Positions 33,054 through 42,569 of a DNA stretch of 64,000 nucleotides are shown here, in pieces; within the stretch, counting starts at the first letter, position 1, and each line of letters opens with the position of its first letter. The translations under genes were made by a program, and so were the position numbers. The notes under the pieces are model-generated. The model saw nothing but the letters and a program-made list of their open reading frames with translations, searched no databases and was not told the origin of the DNA. This DNA is from JAGVSR01 sp963825555 (GTDB taxonomy: Bacteria; Pseudomonadota; Alphaproteobacteria; Rhizobiales; Hyphomicrobiaceae), in contig CAWGTZ010000007.1 of NCBI GenBank assembly GCA_963825555.1, positions 62,001 to 126,000 on the forward strand. The letters are read 5' to 3'.

Positions 33054-36000
33054 ATGATCCTGCATGCGGCCCTCACCCACGAGACGACGTACCGGTACGA
33101 TCGCCCCATCGGCATGGGGCCGCAGATTATCCGGCTGCGTCCCGCCCCCCATTGTCGCACGCCCATTTTGAGCTACTCGCTGACGCTCGAGCCCAAAGTC
33201 CATTTTCTCAATTGGCAGCAGGATCCCTTTGGCAACTTCCTCGCACGTGTCGTGCTGCCGGAAGAGACGGATGTCTTTTCCGTCACCGTTGATCTCGTCG
33301 CCGACATGGCGGTGATCAACCCGTTCGACTTTTTTGTTGCCGAAGAGGCAAAGGACTGGCCCTTCGCCTACGACGAGATCAGCGCGAAGGAACTGACGCC
33401 CTACCTCGTCCCCGAACCGGCCGGCCCACATCTGCAACGCTATTTGTCCGGCATCGACCGGAGTACGAGCCCAACGATAGATTTCCTGTGTGATTTGAAC
33501 CGGCAACTGCACAAGGACGTCCGGTACTTCATCCGCATGGAACCCGGTGTGCAGACGCCGGAAGAGACCTTGCAGACAGCCGGCGGATCCTGCCGCGACA
33601 GCGCTTGGCTGCTCGTCCAGATCCTGCGCAACCTGGGTCTCGCGGCGCGCTTTGTATCTGGTTATCTCATTCAGCTGACCCCTGACGTGAAGTCGCTCGA
33701 TGGACCGACCGGAACTGACGTCGATTTCACTGATCTGCATGCCTGGACGGAAGTCTACATCCCCGGCGCGGGCTGGATTGGCCTCGATCCGACATCGGGC
33801 CTACTCGCAGGCGAAGGACACATACCGCTTGCCGCCACGCCGCATCCCGTTAGCGCTGCGCCGATCTCGGGCAGTCACGGCGAGGCTGAAGTCACCTTCA
33901 GCTTCAATATGGCCGTGACGCGAATCCGCGAAACACCGCGCGTAACGAAGCCCTACAGCGACGAAACCTGGAACGCCATTCTCGCAAGCGGACGTGCCGT
34001 GGACGAGCGTCTTCAGAAAGGCGACGTTCGCCTGAGCATGGGTGGCGAGCCGACCTTCGTGGCCGTGGACGACATGGACGGAGCGGAGTGGAACACGGCC
34101 GCCGTCGGCCCCAACAAGCGCCGCTACGCCGAGAACCTCGTTCGGCGCCTGGAGAAACGCTTCGCGCCCGGCGGGCTTCTGCATTACGGGCAGGGCAAAT
34201 GGTATCCGGGCGAGCAACTGCCACGATGGGCATTCGCCCTGTATTGGCGAAATGACGGCGTTCCCTTGTGGAAAGACCACAACCTCATTGCGCGCGAGAC
34301 GACCGAGCCGGACGCGACGATCACCGATGCCGAAGCCTTCATGTCGCGGCTTTGCACAACCCTGGGACTTCCTGCTGACAGCGGAATGCCAGCGTACGAG
34401 GACGCTGCACACTTCATGCTCGTCGACCAGAAGCTTCCGATCGGCCTAACGCCGCAATCGAACAAGTTGGACGATCCGTCCGAACGAAGCCGCCTCATGC
34501 GTGTTTTCGACCGAGGCGTAACGGCTCCGGTAAGTTATGTGCTGCCCATTCAAGTCTGGAATACGCAGGATCGTGGGCGGCGGTGGATGACGGAGCGGTG
34601 GTCCTTGAAGCGGGAAAAGCTGTTCCTTGTGCCGGGCGATTCTCCGGCAGGCTTCCGCCTGCCCCTCGGATCTCTGCCCGTTGTCCCTTCTATGCAGTAT
34701 CCGCATGTCTTTCCCCGCGATCCGTTTGCCGAGGCGCCGCCACTTCCCCAACGGGAAATCCTTCTGCAGCGCCGTCGCACCGCCGCTCTTGAAGAAATGC
34801 CGCTGCCCCGCGCGAGATCGGAACAGGTCGCCGGGGCCGTCCGCACCGCGATGACCATCGAGCCGCGCGATGGAAAGCTCTGTGTGTTCATGCCGCCGCT
34901 GCAGGATGCGGAAGACTACGCTGCGATGATCGCCGCCGTGGAAGAGACCGCGCGCGAATCCGATCTCCCCGTCCATATCGAGGGCTACGCGCCGCCGGAC
35001 GACCCCCGCCTGAACGTCATCAAGGTGACCCCGGACCCGGGCGTTATCGAAGTCAACGTCCAGCCGGTCACACAATGGGACGAAGCGGTCGATGTCACGA
35101 CGGCACTTTACGAGGAGGCGCATCTGGCGCGCCTGACAACCGAGAAGTTCATGCTCGACGGCCGACACACGGGGACGGGAGGCGGCAACCACATCGTGCT
35201 GGGAGGCCTGACACCCGCCGACAGTCCTTTCTTGCGCCGGCCGGATCTCCTCGCCTCGATCGTGGCCTACTGGCAGAACCATCCATCGCTGTCTTTTCTC
35301 TTTTCAGGCCTCTTCATCGGCCCGACCAGTCAGGCGCCGCGCGTCGACGAGGGCCGGCATGAAGCCCTCTACGAACTCGATATCGCTCTGGCCGCGATCC
35401 CTGAACCGGGGTCTGGATCCGTACCGCCGTGGCTCGTCGACCGCATCTTCCGCAATCTCCTGATCGACGTGACGGGCAACACGCACCGGGCCGAGATCTG
35501 CATTGACAAGTTGTACTCGCCTGATGGTCCGACGGGGCGCCTTGGGCTCGTCGAGTTTCGCTCGTTCGAAATGCCGCCGCACGCGCGCATGAGCCTTGCC
35601 CAGCAGCATCTCCTGCGATCGCTCATCGTCATGTTCTGGGAGAACCCCTACCGGCAGAAACTCGTGCGATGGGGAACAGCGCTGCACGACCGTTTCATGC
35701 TGCCCCACTATATTTGGGCCGATTTTGCGTCCGTCGTGGCTGATCTGAATTCGGCCGGCCTGCCGGTGGACTTGGAATGGTTCCGCCCGCACTTCGATTT
35801 CCGTTTTCCGCGCTTGGGCTCCGTAGCCTCGGCCGATGTTGAGATCGAACTGCGTCAGGCTCTGGAACCTTGGCACGTCCTGGGCGAAGAGGGTGTCGTC
35901 GGAGGCACGGCAAGGTATGTGGACTCCTCGCTCGAACGCCTCCAGGTCCGAGTGCAAGGTATGACTGGCGAGCGCTTCATGGTGACCTGCAACGGCCGCG

Positions 36001-36347
36001 CGCTGCCACTCACCGCAACGGGTACCATGGGGGAGGCCGTCGCCGGCCTGCGCTACCGTGCCTGGCATCCCCCCTCCGCCCTGCATCCGACCATTGCCCC
36101 GCACGTGCCCCTCACCTTCGATCTAGTCGATACCTGGACGGGCCGTTCCATCGCCGGGTGCCGCTATCACGTGTCACATCCGGGCGGGCGGAATTTCGAG
36201 ATATTCCCGGTCAACGCCTACGAAGCCGAGGGGCGGCGGCTTGCGCGCTTCGAGGCCCATGGCCACACCGCTGGACCCATGCGGCCCGAGGCGGCACGCC
36301 GGAACCCCGATTACCCCGTGACCCTCGACCTTCGCCGAAACGACTAA
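33054..36347 (+). CDS. Transglutaminase-like protein fused to DUF2126
   Basis: 1097 residues. Residues ~1-85 are the transglutaminase N-terminal beta domain (HAALTHETTYRYDRPI). Residues ~140-260 are the transglutaminase-like core, with GGSCRDSAW (Cys180), DLHAWTEVYI (His229) and GLDPTSG (Asp245), giving the catalytic triad. The large remainder is DUF2126, with motifs MGGEPTFVAVDD, HYGQGKWYPGEQLPRWA, DGRHTGTGGGNHIVLGG, FSGLFIGPTSQAPR and NTHRAEICIDKLYSPD. These resemble glutamine-synthetase/ATP-grasp-type ligase signatures, so the protein may join and cleave amide bonds. The ATG at 33054 gives the family start MILHAAL. First of three tightly spaced genes. Confidence 0.93.
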   Translation: MILHAALTHETTYRYDRPIGMGPQIIRLRPAPHCRTPILSYSLTLEPKVHFLNWQQDPFGNFLARVVLPEETDVFSVTVDLVADMAVINPFDFFVAEEAKDWPFAYDEISAKELTPYLVPEPAGPHLQRYLSGIDRSTSPTIDFLCDLNRQLHKDVRYFIRMEPGVQTPEETLQTAGGSCRDSAWLLVQILRNLGLAARFVSGYLIQLTPDVKSLDGPTGTDVDFTDLHAWTEVYIPGAGWIGLDPTSGLLAGEGHIPLAATPHPVSAAPISGSHGEAEVTFSFNMAVTRIRETPRVTKPYSDETWNAILASGRAVDERLQKGDVRLSMGGEPTFVAVDDMDGAEWNTAAVGPNKRRYAENLVRRLEKRFAPGGLLHYGQGKWYPGEQLPRWAFALYWRNDGVPLWKDHNLIARETTEPDATITDAEAFMSRLCTTLGLPADSGMPAYEDAAHFMLVDQKLPIGLTPQSNKLDDPSERSRLMRVFDRGVTAPVSYVLPIQVWNTQDRGRRWMTERWSLKREKLFLVPGDSPAGFRLPLGSLPVVPSMQYPHVFPRDPFAEAPPLPQREILLQRRRTAALEEMPLPRARSEQVAGAVRTAMTIEPRDGKLCVFMPPLQDAEDYAAMIAAVEETARESDLPVHIEGYAPPDDPRLNVIKVTPDPGVIEVNVQPVTQWDEAVDVTTALYEEAHLARLTTEKFMLDGRHTGTGGGNHIVLGGLTPADSPFLRRPDLLASIVAYWQNHPSLSFLFSGLFIGPTSQAPRVDEGRHEALYELDIALAAIPEPGSGSVPPWLVDRIFRNLLIDVTGNTHRAEICIDKLYSPDGPTGRLGLVEFRSFEMPPHARMSLAQQHLLRSLIVMFWENPYRQKLVRWGTALHDRFMLPHYIWADFASVVADLNSAGLPVDLEWFRPHFDFRFPRLGSVASADVEIELRQALEPWHVLGEEGVVGGTARYVDSSLERLQVRVQGMTGERFMVTCNGRALPLTATGTMGEAVAGLRYRAWHPPSALHPTIAPHVPLTFDLVDTWTGRSIAGCRYHVSHPGGRNFEIFPVNAYEAEGRRLARFEAHGHTAGPMRPEAARRNPDYPVTLDLRRND

Positions 36348-36491
36348 TTCGGAAGAACCGGCGGCGCGCGTTTACCGCGCCGGCCAAGCCAAGGTTGCGG
36401 GCCAACCGATTCGGGCGGATAGTCGCTTGGCTCCTCGCTCAAAGTGGTCCGGGGACGGGGGGAAGGAAAACAGGGGCATGGCCGCAGCACG

Positions 36492-39059
36492 ATGACGAAA
36501 ACGGCCCCCTCTATAGCGGGCTTCAGCGACGCGCTCGTGCACGCCTACCGCACTGCGGGAGGTAGCGGCTACGACGAGTTGCTGGATGCGTCCGGTTCAA
36601 TCAGACCGCATTGGCGCGCTCTAATTCAAGGCCTCGGCGAACTGCCGGAGGCCGAACGAGCCGCGCGTGCGATGCGCTTGGACCGCCGCGTGCGCGAGAC
36701 CGGCATAGCCTACGATATTTTCTCCGATCCGCACTCGCCATCCCAGCGCTGGCAGCTCGATCTAACCCCGGTCATCATCTCGGCCAACGAGTGGCGCTGG
36801 CTCCAAGAAGCGCTGACGCAGAGAGCCCAACTCTTTAATGCAATCCTCTTGGATCTCTATGGCCAACAAAGCCTGATGCGATCCGGACTGCTGCCGCCGG
36901 AACTCGTTTTTTCCGACGAGGCTTTTCTTCGTCCCTGCCAGGATATCCTGCCGGAAGCAGGTGGGTTGCGGTTCTATGCCGCCGACCTTGCCCGCGGCGC
37001 GGATGGCCGATGGCGCATCATCGACAATCATTCTGAAACGCTGGCCGGCGTCGGCTTCGCACTTGCAAACCGTGTCGTGCACACGCACGTAGCCGGCGAT
37101 CTGTTCAAGCAGTGCAACGCGACCCGGCTGGCAAGCCATTTCCAGTCCCTGCAAAGCGCACTCACCGCCCACAGCGGCCGCGACAACGCCCGCATCGCGC
37201 TGCTGACACCGGGAGCCCATCACGAGGACTACTTCGCGCACGCCTATCTCGCACGTTATCTCGGCTACCTCCTGGTCGAAGGCCTCGATCTGAGAACCAA
37301 AGGCGCCCAGGTCTTTCTGAAGACGCTGCAGGGTCTAAAGGAGATCGACCTCATCGTACGCTGCGCGGAGGGACGCTCTGTCGATCCGCTGGAACTTGAT
37401 CCGTCCGGCTTCCAAGGCCCCGCAGGTCTCATTCGTGCCGCGCGCAAGCAACCTCGGCTGATCGTCAATCCGGTTGGCACCGCTATCGTGCAGAACCGCG
37501 GGTTCGGTGCTTACCTGCCACGTCTATGCGAGCATTTGCTCGGAGAGGAACTGCTGTTACCCGACGCGCCGCGCCACTGGCTCGGAGACCCCGCTTCCCG
37601 GGCCCATGTGCTCGACAATCTGGACGGTGTCGTCGTCCGAAAGGCGCAGGAAGGCACCGGCCGGCCAGGTCACGCCGCCCTCGGCCAGGATCCACGCGCC
37701 CTGACAGACACGGATCGCGACCTCTTGCGTCGCGAGATCGGCCTCTTTGGCGCCCGCCTTGTCGCTGAAGAGAAGATCGGTTTCAGCCGCGCCCCGGTTT
37801 ACGACCCCGGCGGACTCCTCCCAAAGCCTTTCGCCGCACGCTTCTTCGTTGCCCGGGCCGAGGCCGGTTTCCGGGCGATGCCCGGCGGCCTAGCCATGAC
37901 CGTCGACCCCGATCGCGCCGTGGCACTGAGCGCACCAGATGGCCATACGCGGGACGTTTGGATCGTCTCGGACGCCGAACAGGGACCGCATGTAAGCCTT
38001 TGGCGGCCGACGCTCGAAACGGCGCGCGTGCAACGGTCGCAACGCGTGATCCAAAGCCGCGTTGCCGATGATCTCTTCTGGCTCGGCCGCTACAGCGAGC
38101 GGGCCGACTGGACCATGCGCGTCTTGCGAGGCGCACTTCGGCGCGTTGAGGAGGACGGCAGCCCCGATAGCGGCCGGCAAGCAGCGCGCAAGTGCCTGGA
38201 GGTTCTGCTTTCGAAGAACGACACGATTCACGCCCTCGATCCCATTAGCCCCGGCGATATCGAGATCGAGCAACTGTGCAAGGAACTTGTCTCGAGCACC
38301 TTGGGGCACCGGACACTGGAGCGGACTTTCGAAGGACTTTACCGCGTTGCCCAGCTGGCGCGGGATCGTCTGTCTCTCGAGGCATGGCAGACCCTCTCTC
38401 GCTTTCGGCCGGGTGACAGCTGGGTCACGGCGCTTGCTTCCGCGCCACCTTTCGCCATTCTCGACCACCTCGACGAAGGACTTGCCTCGCTCGCCGCTTT
38501 CAATGGCTTGATGCACGAGAACATGACCCGTAACTTCGGCTGGTCCTTCCTCGATATGGGCCGCAGGCTGGAACGCGCCTACAATCTCAGCGAAGCCATC
38601 CTTTCGTTGTTCATACCGATGCCGGACCCTGAAGAGGAAGTCAGCAGCCTGCTCCTGCTGCTGGAACTCGCCGACAGTTTCATCACCTACCGCTCCCGCT
38701 ATCGCCTCGACCCCATGCTGCCGCTGGCACTCGACCTCCTGCTACTGGACGAGGCCAACCCGCGCAGCCTCGCCTATCAGCTCGTCGCTCTTTCCAAACA
38801 CATGGAAAGCCTTCCCGATGGCAAGCGCGGGGTGAGCATGTCCGAAGATCGACGGCTTATCCTGGCGCTTCTGACGGCGATCCGGCTGGCGGACGTAGAG
38901 GCAATTGCGCGCGAGCCGAATGGAAAGACGCTGGAACGCCTGATGCTGGAGCAGATCCAGATGCTGCCAGCTCTGTCTAATGCCCTCGCCCAGCACTACT
39001 TCAATTTGACCGACGATGCCCCCCACCGGGTTCATACGCGGGCCGAGCCTAGACCATGA
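36492..39059 (+). CDS. Circularly permuted ATP-grasp protein fused to an alpha-E domain
   Basis: 855 residues. N-terminal ~70-470: circularly permuted ATP-grasp type 2, with YDIFSDPHSPSQRWQLDL, GGLRFYAADLARGADGRWRI, LLTPGAHHEDYFAHAYLARY, NPVGTAIVQNRGF and GVVVRKAQEGTGRPG. From ~515 on: alpha-E domain, with SRVADDLFWLGRYSERADW and the repeated acidic helices around LERTFEGLYRVAQL and FLDMGRRLERAYNLSEAI. These two are often separate neighbouring genes and are fused here. ATP-grasp enzymes make amide or ester bonds through acyl phosphates, and the alpha-E partner is helical and of unknown role. The stop overlaps the next gene by ATGA. Confidence 0.93.
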   Translation: MTKTAPSIAGFSDALVHAYRTAGGSGYDELLDASGSIRPHWRALIQGLGELPEAERAARAMRLDRRVRETGIAYDIFSDPHSPSQRWQLDLTPVIISANEWRWLQEALTQRAQLFNAILLDLYGQQSLMRSGLLPPELVFSDEAFLRPCQDILPEAGGLRFYAADLARGADGRWRIIDNHSETLAGVGFALANRVVHTHVAGDLFKQCNATRLASHFQSLQSALTAHSGRDNARIALLTPGAHHEDYFAHAYLARYLGYLLVEGLDLRTKGAQVFLKTLQGLKEIDLIVRCAEGRSVDPLELDPSGFQGPAGLIRAARKQPRLIVNPVGTAIVQNRGFGAYLPRLCEHLLGEELLLPDAPRHWLGDPASRAHVLDNLDGVVVRKAQEGTGRPGHAALGQDPRALTDTDRDLLRREIGLFGARLVAEEKIGFSRAPVYDPGGLLPKPFAARFFVARAEAGFRAMPGGLAMTVDPDRAVALSAPDGHTRDVWIVSDAEQGPHVSLWRPTLETARVQRSQRVIQSRVADDLFWLGRYSERADWTMRVLRGALRRVEEDGSPDSGRQAARKCLEVLLSKNDTIHALDPISPGDIEIEQLCKELVSSTLGHRTLERTFEGLYRVAQLARDRLSLEAWQTLSRFRPGDSWVTALASAPPFAILDHLDEGLASLAAFNGLMHENMTRNFGWSFLDMGRRLERAYNLSEAILSLFIPMPDPEEEVSSLLLLLELADSFITYRSRYRLDPMLPLALDLLLLDEANPRSLAYQLVALSKHMESLPDGKRGVSMSEDRRLILALLTAIRLADVEAIAREPNGKTLERLMLEQIQMLPALSNALAQHYFNLTDDAPHRVHTRAEPRP

Positions 39060-39931
39060 TCTTCGATGTCAGCCACAAAACGCACTACTGCTATTCTTCA
39101 CCGGTGGTGCAGTCGCAGCATTTGGTCCACATGTCGCCGCGCCAGAGACAGCGCCAGATCATCCGGCATCATAGCCTCATCGTCGAGCCGGCACCGGTCG
39201 TGCGCTACGAGGGAACCGATGCATTCGGAAATCCGGTCGTCATCCTCGATATTGAGCTCCCGCACGAGGAACTCATCCTGCATGCACGCAGCACAATAGA
39301 GGTTCTACCGCCGCCCGCGATCCCACTTGCAGACAGCACGGCCTGGGACGAGCTGGACAGCAGCCTCTCCGCGCCCGGCAAGGGGCTTGACCTGGACGTT
39401 ATCCAGTTCCGCTGCGCGTCCCGCCTGACAACGGCCAACCTTGCAATCGCCGATTATGCCTCTCTATCGTTCGCGGCCGGCCGGCCTGTCCTGGAGGCGG
39501 TTGCGGATCTCAACCGGCGCATTTTCGAAGACTTCACATTCGATCCGACAGCCACTGACATTTCTACGCCGATTGCGCATGTCTTCCAGCAGAAGCGGGG
39601 CGTATGCCAGGACTTCGCCCATCTGACGCTCGCATGCCTGCGCGCGATGCGCGTGCCTTCACGCTACGTCAGTGGATACATCATGACACGACCCCCGCCC
39701 GGGCAGCCAAAGCTGCAGGGCACGGATGCCTCCCACGCCTGGATTTCGGCATGGGCTCCCGAGGCAGGTTGGATGGATTTCGACCCTACAAACGGGCTTA
39801 TTGTCGCCGACGAGCATATCACCATCGCGCATGGCCGCGATTACGATGACGTAAGCCCGATCAGCGGCGTGCTACTGGGGGGCGGCGAGCACACCGTCGC
39901 CGTCGGCGTCGATGTGCTCCCCGTCGAGTGA
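39056..39931 (+). CDS. Transglutaminase-like cysteine peptidase family protein
   Basis: 291 residues: N-terminal bacterial transglutaminase beta domain (VSHKTHYCYSSPVVQSQHL), then the core with KRGVCQDFAHLTLACLRA (Cys184), DASHAWISAWAP (His227) and WMDFDPTNG (Asp243). No signal peptide, so cytosolic. It overlaps the ATP-grasp/alpha-E gene by four bases (ATGA), indicating translational coupling. In this conserved cluster the protease-like transglutaminases are thought to process or cross-link a product of the ATP-grasp protein; that is proposed from comparative genomics and unproven. Confidence 0.93.
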   Translation: MIFDVSHKTHYCYSSPVVQSQHLVHMSPRQRQRQIIRHHSLIVEPAPVVRYEGTDAFGNPVVILDIELPHEELILHARSTIEVLPPPAIPLADSTAWDELDSSLSAPGKGLDLDVIQFRCASRLTTANLAIADYASLSFAAGRPVLEAVADLNRRIFEDFTFDPTATDISTPIAHVFQQKRGVCQDFAHLTLACLRAMRVPSRYVSGYIMTRPPPGQPKLQGTDASHAWISAWAPEAGWMDFDPTNGLIVADEHITIAHGRDYDDVSPISGVLLGGGEHTVAVGVDVLPVE

Positions 39932-39963
39932 GCCCGTCCACCAGCGGCTCCGATCAGCTATGC

Positions 39964-40230
39964 CTATTTGCAGGCAACCTGCCGGGCCGTGCACTTGGTC
40001 ACGACCCCGAGATACTGGCAGCTGACGCTGGCCGGGCCTCTCGCGCTGCGGCCAGCCATCATATTCGACTGATAGAGGGTTTCCTTCGCCAGAACGGTGG
40101 CCACATCTTTCGTGATCGCCGTGGCGCTCGCTCCGGCGCGGACACAATGGCCGGCGCTGGCCGGCAGAGCAGACAGGGACACAGCGGCCCCCAACGCAAC
40201 CGAGATGCCTAGAGACTTCGCAATCGTCAT
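39964..40230 (-). CDS. Small secreted cysteine-containing protein
   Basis: 88 residues from the ATG at 40230, which has GGGAGAA upstream. Signal peptide ISVALGAAVSLSALPASA, with cleavage before GHCVRAG. The mature ~62 residues have four cysteines (including SCQYL, KCTAR and the C-terminal VACK), so two disulfides are possible, and the segment AITKDVATVLAKETL. I recognise no family. Convergent with the transglutaminase gene (32-base gap without a clear terminator). Confidence 0.65.
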   Translation of the reverse strand: MTIAKSLGISVALGAAVSLSALPASAGHCVRAGASATAITKDVATVLAKETLYQSNMMAGRSARGPASVSCQYLGVVTKCTARQVACK

Positions 40231-40758
40231 GACAGTTCTCCCGCGGAATTTCTCCACATGGAGGACTATGCGCTCAGGATTCGAAGCGTCAAAGCGAAGA
40301 GCGGGCAGCGCACGGCAAGTCCTCCCGATTTTTCCCCAGGTGTGATGCAGGCGGCACGTTCTCGCCGATGATCCCCACTTCACGTCAAAATCACAAAGCA
40401 GCCGCCGCGGCGAGCAGCTCCGCCTTCTGCTCGTCCCGAGCCTTCCTGGAAGCCGATCCTAGGACAAGACGGGAGCTCACATTCCGCAACCGTTGCACGC
40501 CGTCGGCCATTGGAACCAATGCCTTTTTCAGAACCATATGAGGCAATCAGGCCAACTCTCCGCAAAAAATAACATAAATAAAATATGCGCAATTATAGAA
40601 ATTGCATTTAACTCTTGTAAACCACCTTCTAATGCCTGGAAAATTGATTAAGCGATATATCCATTTTGAAATATTTTTGTTATCGCATTTTTAATGTCTC
40701 AAGCGAGGATCAAACCATTAACGGCGCCGAAAGGTTTCTGCTTCGTTTGGAGAATACT
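40231..40758. other. Non-coding, partly AT-rich upstream region of the TadG-like gene
   Basis: About 530 bases with no strong gene. From 40555 to 40690 the sequence is far richer in A+T than anything else in the window, with several A/T runs and a dyad GCAATT-atаga-AATTGC at 40589-40605. The start of the TadG-like gene follows. A possible 48-codon frame on the minus strand is listed separately. Confidence 0.5.
40391..40537 (-). CDS. Possible 48-residue basic amphipathic peptide, doubtful
   Basis: The ATG at 40537 opens a frame reading MVLKKALVPMADGVQRLRN and ending in KAELLAAAAAL. It is helical and charged, so it could be a small protein, but no ribosome binding site lies at the right distance (GGAGAG is about 17 bases away). 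It is short enough to be chance. No family recognised. Confidence 0.22.
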   Translation of the reverse strand: MVLKKALVPMADGVQRLRNVSSRLVLGSASRKARDEQKAELLAAAAAL

Positions 40759-42009
40759 ATGCAGTATGGGAATTCTCATTTATTTCAGAGACTTATTTGC
40801 GACCTCCGCGGAAACGCAAGCATCCTTTTCGGGCTGCTACTTCTGCCTATTGTTGGACTTATTGGACTTTCCATCGACTATGCCAGAGCGATGCACGCGC
40901 ACTCCGAACTCCAGGAGGCTGCAGACGCAGCAGCAATTGCAGGTGCACGCCTTCCTGCAACAGCTAATTACAACCGGTATGAAGCAGCAACGAAACTACT
41001 GGCGGCAGGCCTGGAGTTAACCAGCCTGAGTGGCGTGACATCCAGCATCAATGCAAGCAATGCCGAAGTCGTGGTCAAGGCGGAATATGCTCTCCCGACA
41101 GTGATGCTGGGGCTCATGGGCATCGAGGAACTCCAGATCAAAGTCTCCACCGGAGCTCGCTCCCAGATCGAGAACGGCGGCGTGGCGTGCCTCGTTTCTC
41201 TCAGCGAGACGAGCAGCGATGGGCTGCATCTCCAGGGCATCAATCAGGCTGCCGCCGACAACTGCTGGGCTTGGGTCAATTCCTCGAGCGCAACTTCCAT
41301 CAACGCCGACGGTGCTGCCAAAGCGACGGCTCAGGGCTTCTGCACGGTAGGTCGCACCTCGGGTGCAGCCCACTTCGGACCGGCCCCGTACACAGGCTGC
41401 GCCCCCATGGAGGATCCCTTCGCCCAACGCTTCGCGAGTGCATATCCGGACACCGAAAGCTGCACGAAGACGAACGTCAGTCTGAAGAACGGCATCTACA
41501 CGCTCTCGCCGGGTGTCTATTGCGGAAACACGATTCTCAAACCGCAAGCCCACGTTACCTTCGAACCCGGCACCTATGTATTCAAGAACGGCATTCTGGA
41601 AATCCAGGGACAGGCATCGGCCACAGGAAACGGGGTCACGTTCGTATTCGATGGACCAGAAGCCCGGCCTATCGTTCGTGGGGGTGGCGCCATCGATATC
41701 AAGGCTCCGACAGAGGGTGATCTTGCAGGCTTCCTGATAGTCAAGCGGGCTGAAGGCAGCGATATCAGGGAAATGATCGTCCAGGGAGGGGGCCGGGTGA
41801 ACCTCGTCGGTGTCATCTACGCACCGGAATGGCGGATCAACATCAGTGGCAATGGGGAAATAAACCAGGACTCCCAGTTCTTCGCCATGGTGGCCGACGA
41901 TTTCTACATGGAAGGGAATGGGCGGCTCTGGATCAGATCGGACGCGGCAGCAGCCGGGATGCCAGACCTCATGCCGAGAATAAAATCCGGCCCCGTGCTG
42001 ACCCACTGA
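40759..42009 (+). CDS. TadG-like pilus-assembly-type protein (TadE/TadG N-terminal region)
   Basis: 416 residues starting at an ATG with GGAG eight bases upstream. The N-terminus has the TadE/TadG pattern: LRGNASILFGLLLLPIVGLI is a single membrane segment, followed by DYARAMHAHSELQEAADAAA, the pseudopilin-like helix. The long C-terminal part is exported, with paired cysteines and a repetitive beta-rich stretch (TYVFKNGILEIQGQASATG, GGGAIDIKAPTEG, GGGRVNLVGVIY) resembling a short beta-helix. No other tad/flp genes are near, so this is an orphan. A PilZ gene follows on the same strand. Confidence 0.78.
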   Translation: MQYGNSHLFQRLICDLRGNASILFGLLLLPIVGLIGLSIDYARAMHAHSELQEAADAAAIAGARLPATANYNRYEAATKLLAAGLELTSLSGVTSSINASNAEVVVKAEYALPTVMLGLMGIEELQIKVSTGARSQIENGGVACLVSLSETSSDGLHLQGINQAAADNCWAWVNSSSATSINADGAAKATAQGFCTVGRTSGAAHFGPAPYTGCAPMEDPFAQRFASAYPDTESCTKTNVSLKNGIYTLSPGVYCGNTILKPQAHVTFEPGTYVFKNGILEIQGQASATGNGVTFVFDGPEARPIVRGGGAIDIKAPTEGDLAGFLIVKRAEGSDIREMIVQGGGRVNLVGVIYAPEWRINISGNGEINQDSQFFAMVADDFYMEGNGRLWIRSDAAAAGMPDLMPRIKSGPVLTH

Positions 42010-42166
42010 GCAAGCCAGCTCACCGGACAGAAACGATCCGCGGGAGAGGTTTCATACCCGCGGATCGAAGGCCGCTCACAGGCATAAGGCCACGCTGAAG
42101 AACCTGCCGGGTGACCGGTCTTGCAAGAACACGCAAAACAAAAGAGATGCATGGCAAGGAGACCAT

Positions 42167-42523
42167 ATGTTTGAACCTTCGCAACCCACGGAGCAGAACC
42201 CCACGTCACCCACCAGTGCGGCTGCACAACAGCCGCAAGCCCCTGCGGACCAACGTGAGGCCCGACGCAAGATTATGAACGTGCCGGCTTTTTTGCGCAT
42301 CCCCGACCAGCACGAACTGATCGCATGCCGGGTGCTCGACTTCTCCGCCACGGGCGTGCGTATAGCGTTCGACCGGACCAGCGTGACTACACGCTATCTG
42401 CCGCTGTCGGGTGCGCTGACACTGGTGATGCCGAGGGATAGGGCGGAGGTGGACTGCAAGATCGTGTGGCGGACGGATCGCCTCATGGGCTTCAAATTCC
42501 GCTCATTTCTGCGCCACTGGTGA
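42167..42523 (+). CDS. PilZ domain protein (cyclic-di-GMP binding)
   Basis: 118 residues. A 28-residue Gln/Pro/Ala-rich disordered N-terminus is followed by the PilZ domain with the RxxxR-type site (REARRKIMNVPAFLRI) and DFSATGVRIAF (the D/N-x-S-x-x-G motif), ending KIVWRTDRLMGFKFRSF. Binding of c-di-GMP is expected from these motifs. No effector domain, so it probably acts by protein-protein contact. Its closeness to the TadG-like gene hints at a surface or adhesion link, which is inferred. Confidence 0.88.
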   Translation: MFEPSQPTEQNPTSPTSAAAQQPQAPADQREARRKIMNVPAFLRIPDQHELIACRVLDFSATGVRIAFDRTSVTTRYLPLSGALTLVMPRDRAEVDCKIVWRTDRLMGFKFRSFLRHW

Positions 42524-42532
42524 GACGTGAGA

Positions 42533-42563
42533 CGCACCGGAAACCACGCGACTAGCCGGTGCG
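42533..42563. terminator. Hairpin in the convergent gap between the PilZ gene and mrpG
   Basis: CGCACCGG (42533-42540) pairs with CCGGTGCG (42556-42563) around a 15-base loop, midway between two converging genes. There is no T-run, so termination is only suggested by position. Confidence 0.35.
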
Positions 42564-42569
42564 GCGGCC

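Noticed and set aside
32829..33740. 303-codon minus-strand frame covering the divergent spacer
   Set aside because: Overlaps the transglutaminase catalytic region in antisense and has no protein-like motifs.
40380..40592. 70-codon minus-strand frame in the AT-rich spacer
   Set aside because: Gly/Arg-rich, no start signal and mixed composition; an overlapping 48-codon frame is more protein-like but still doubtful.
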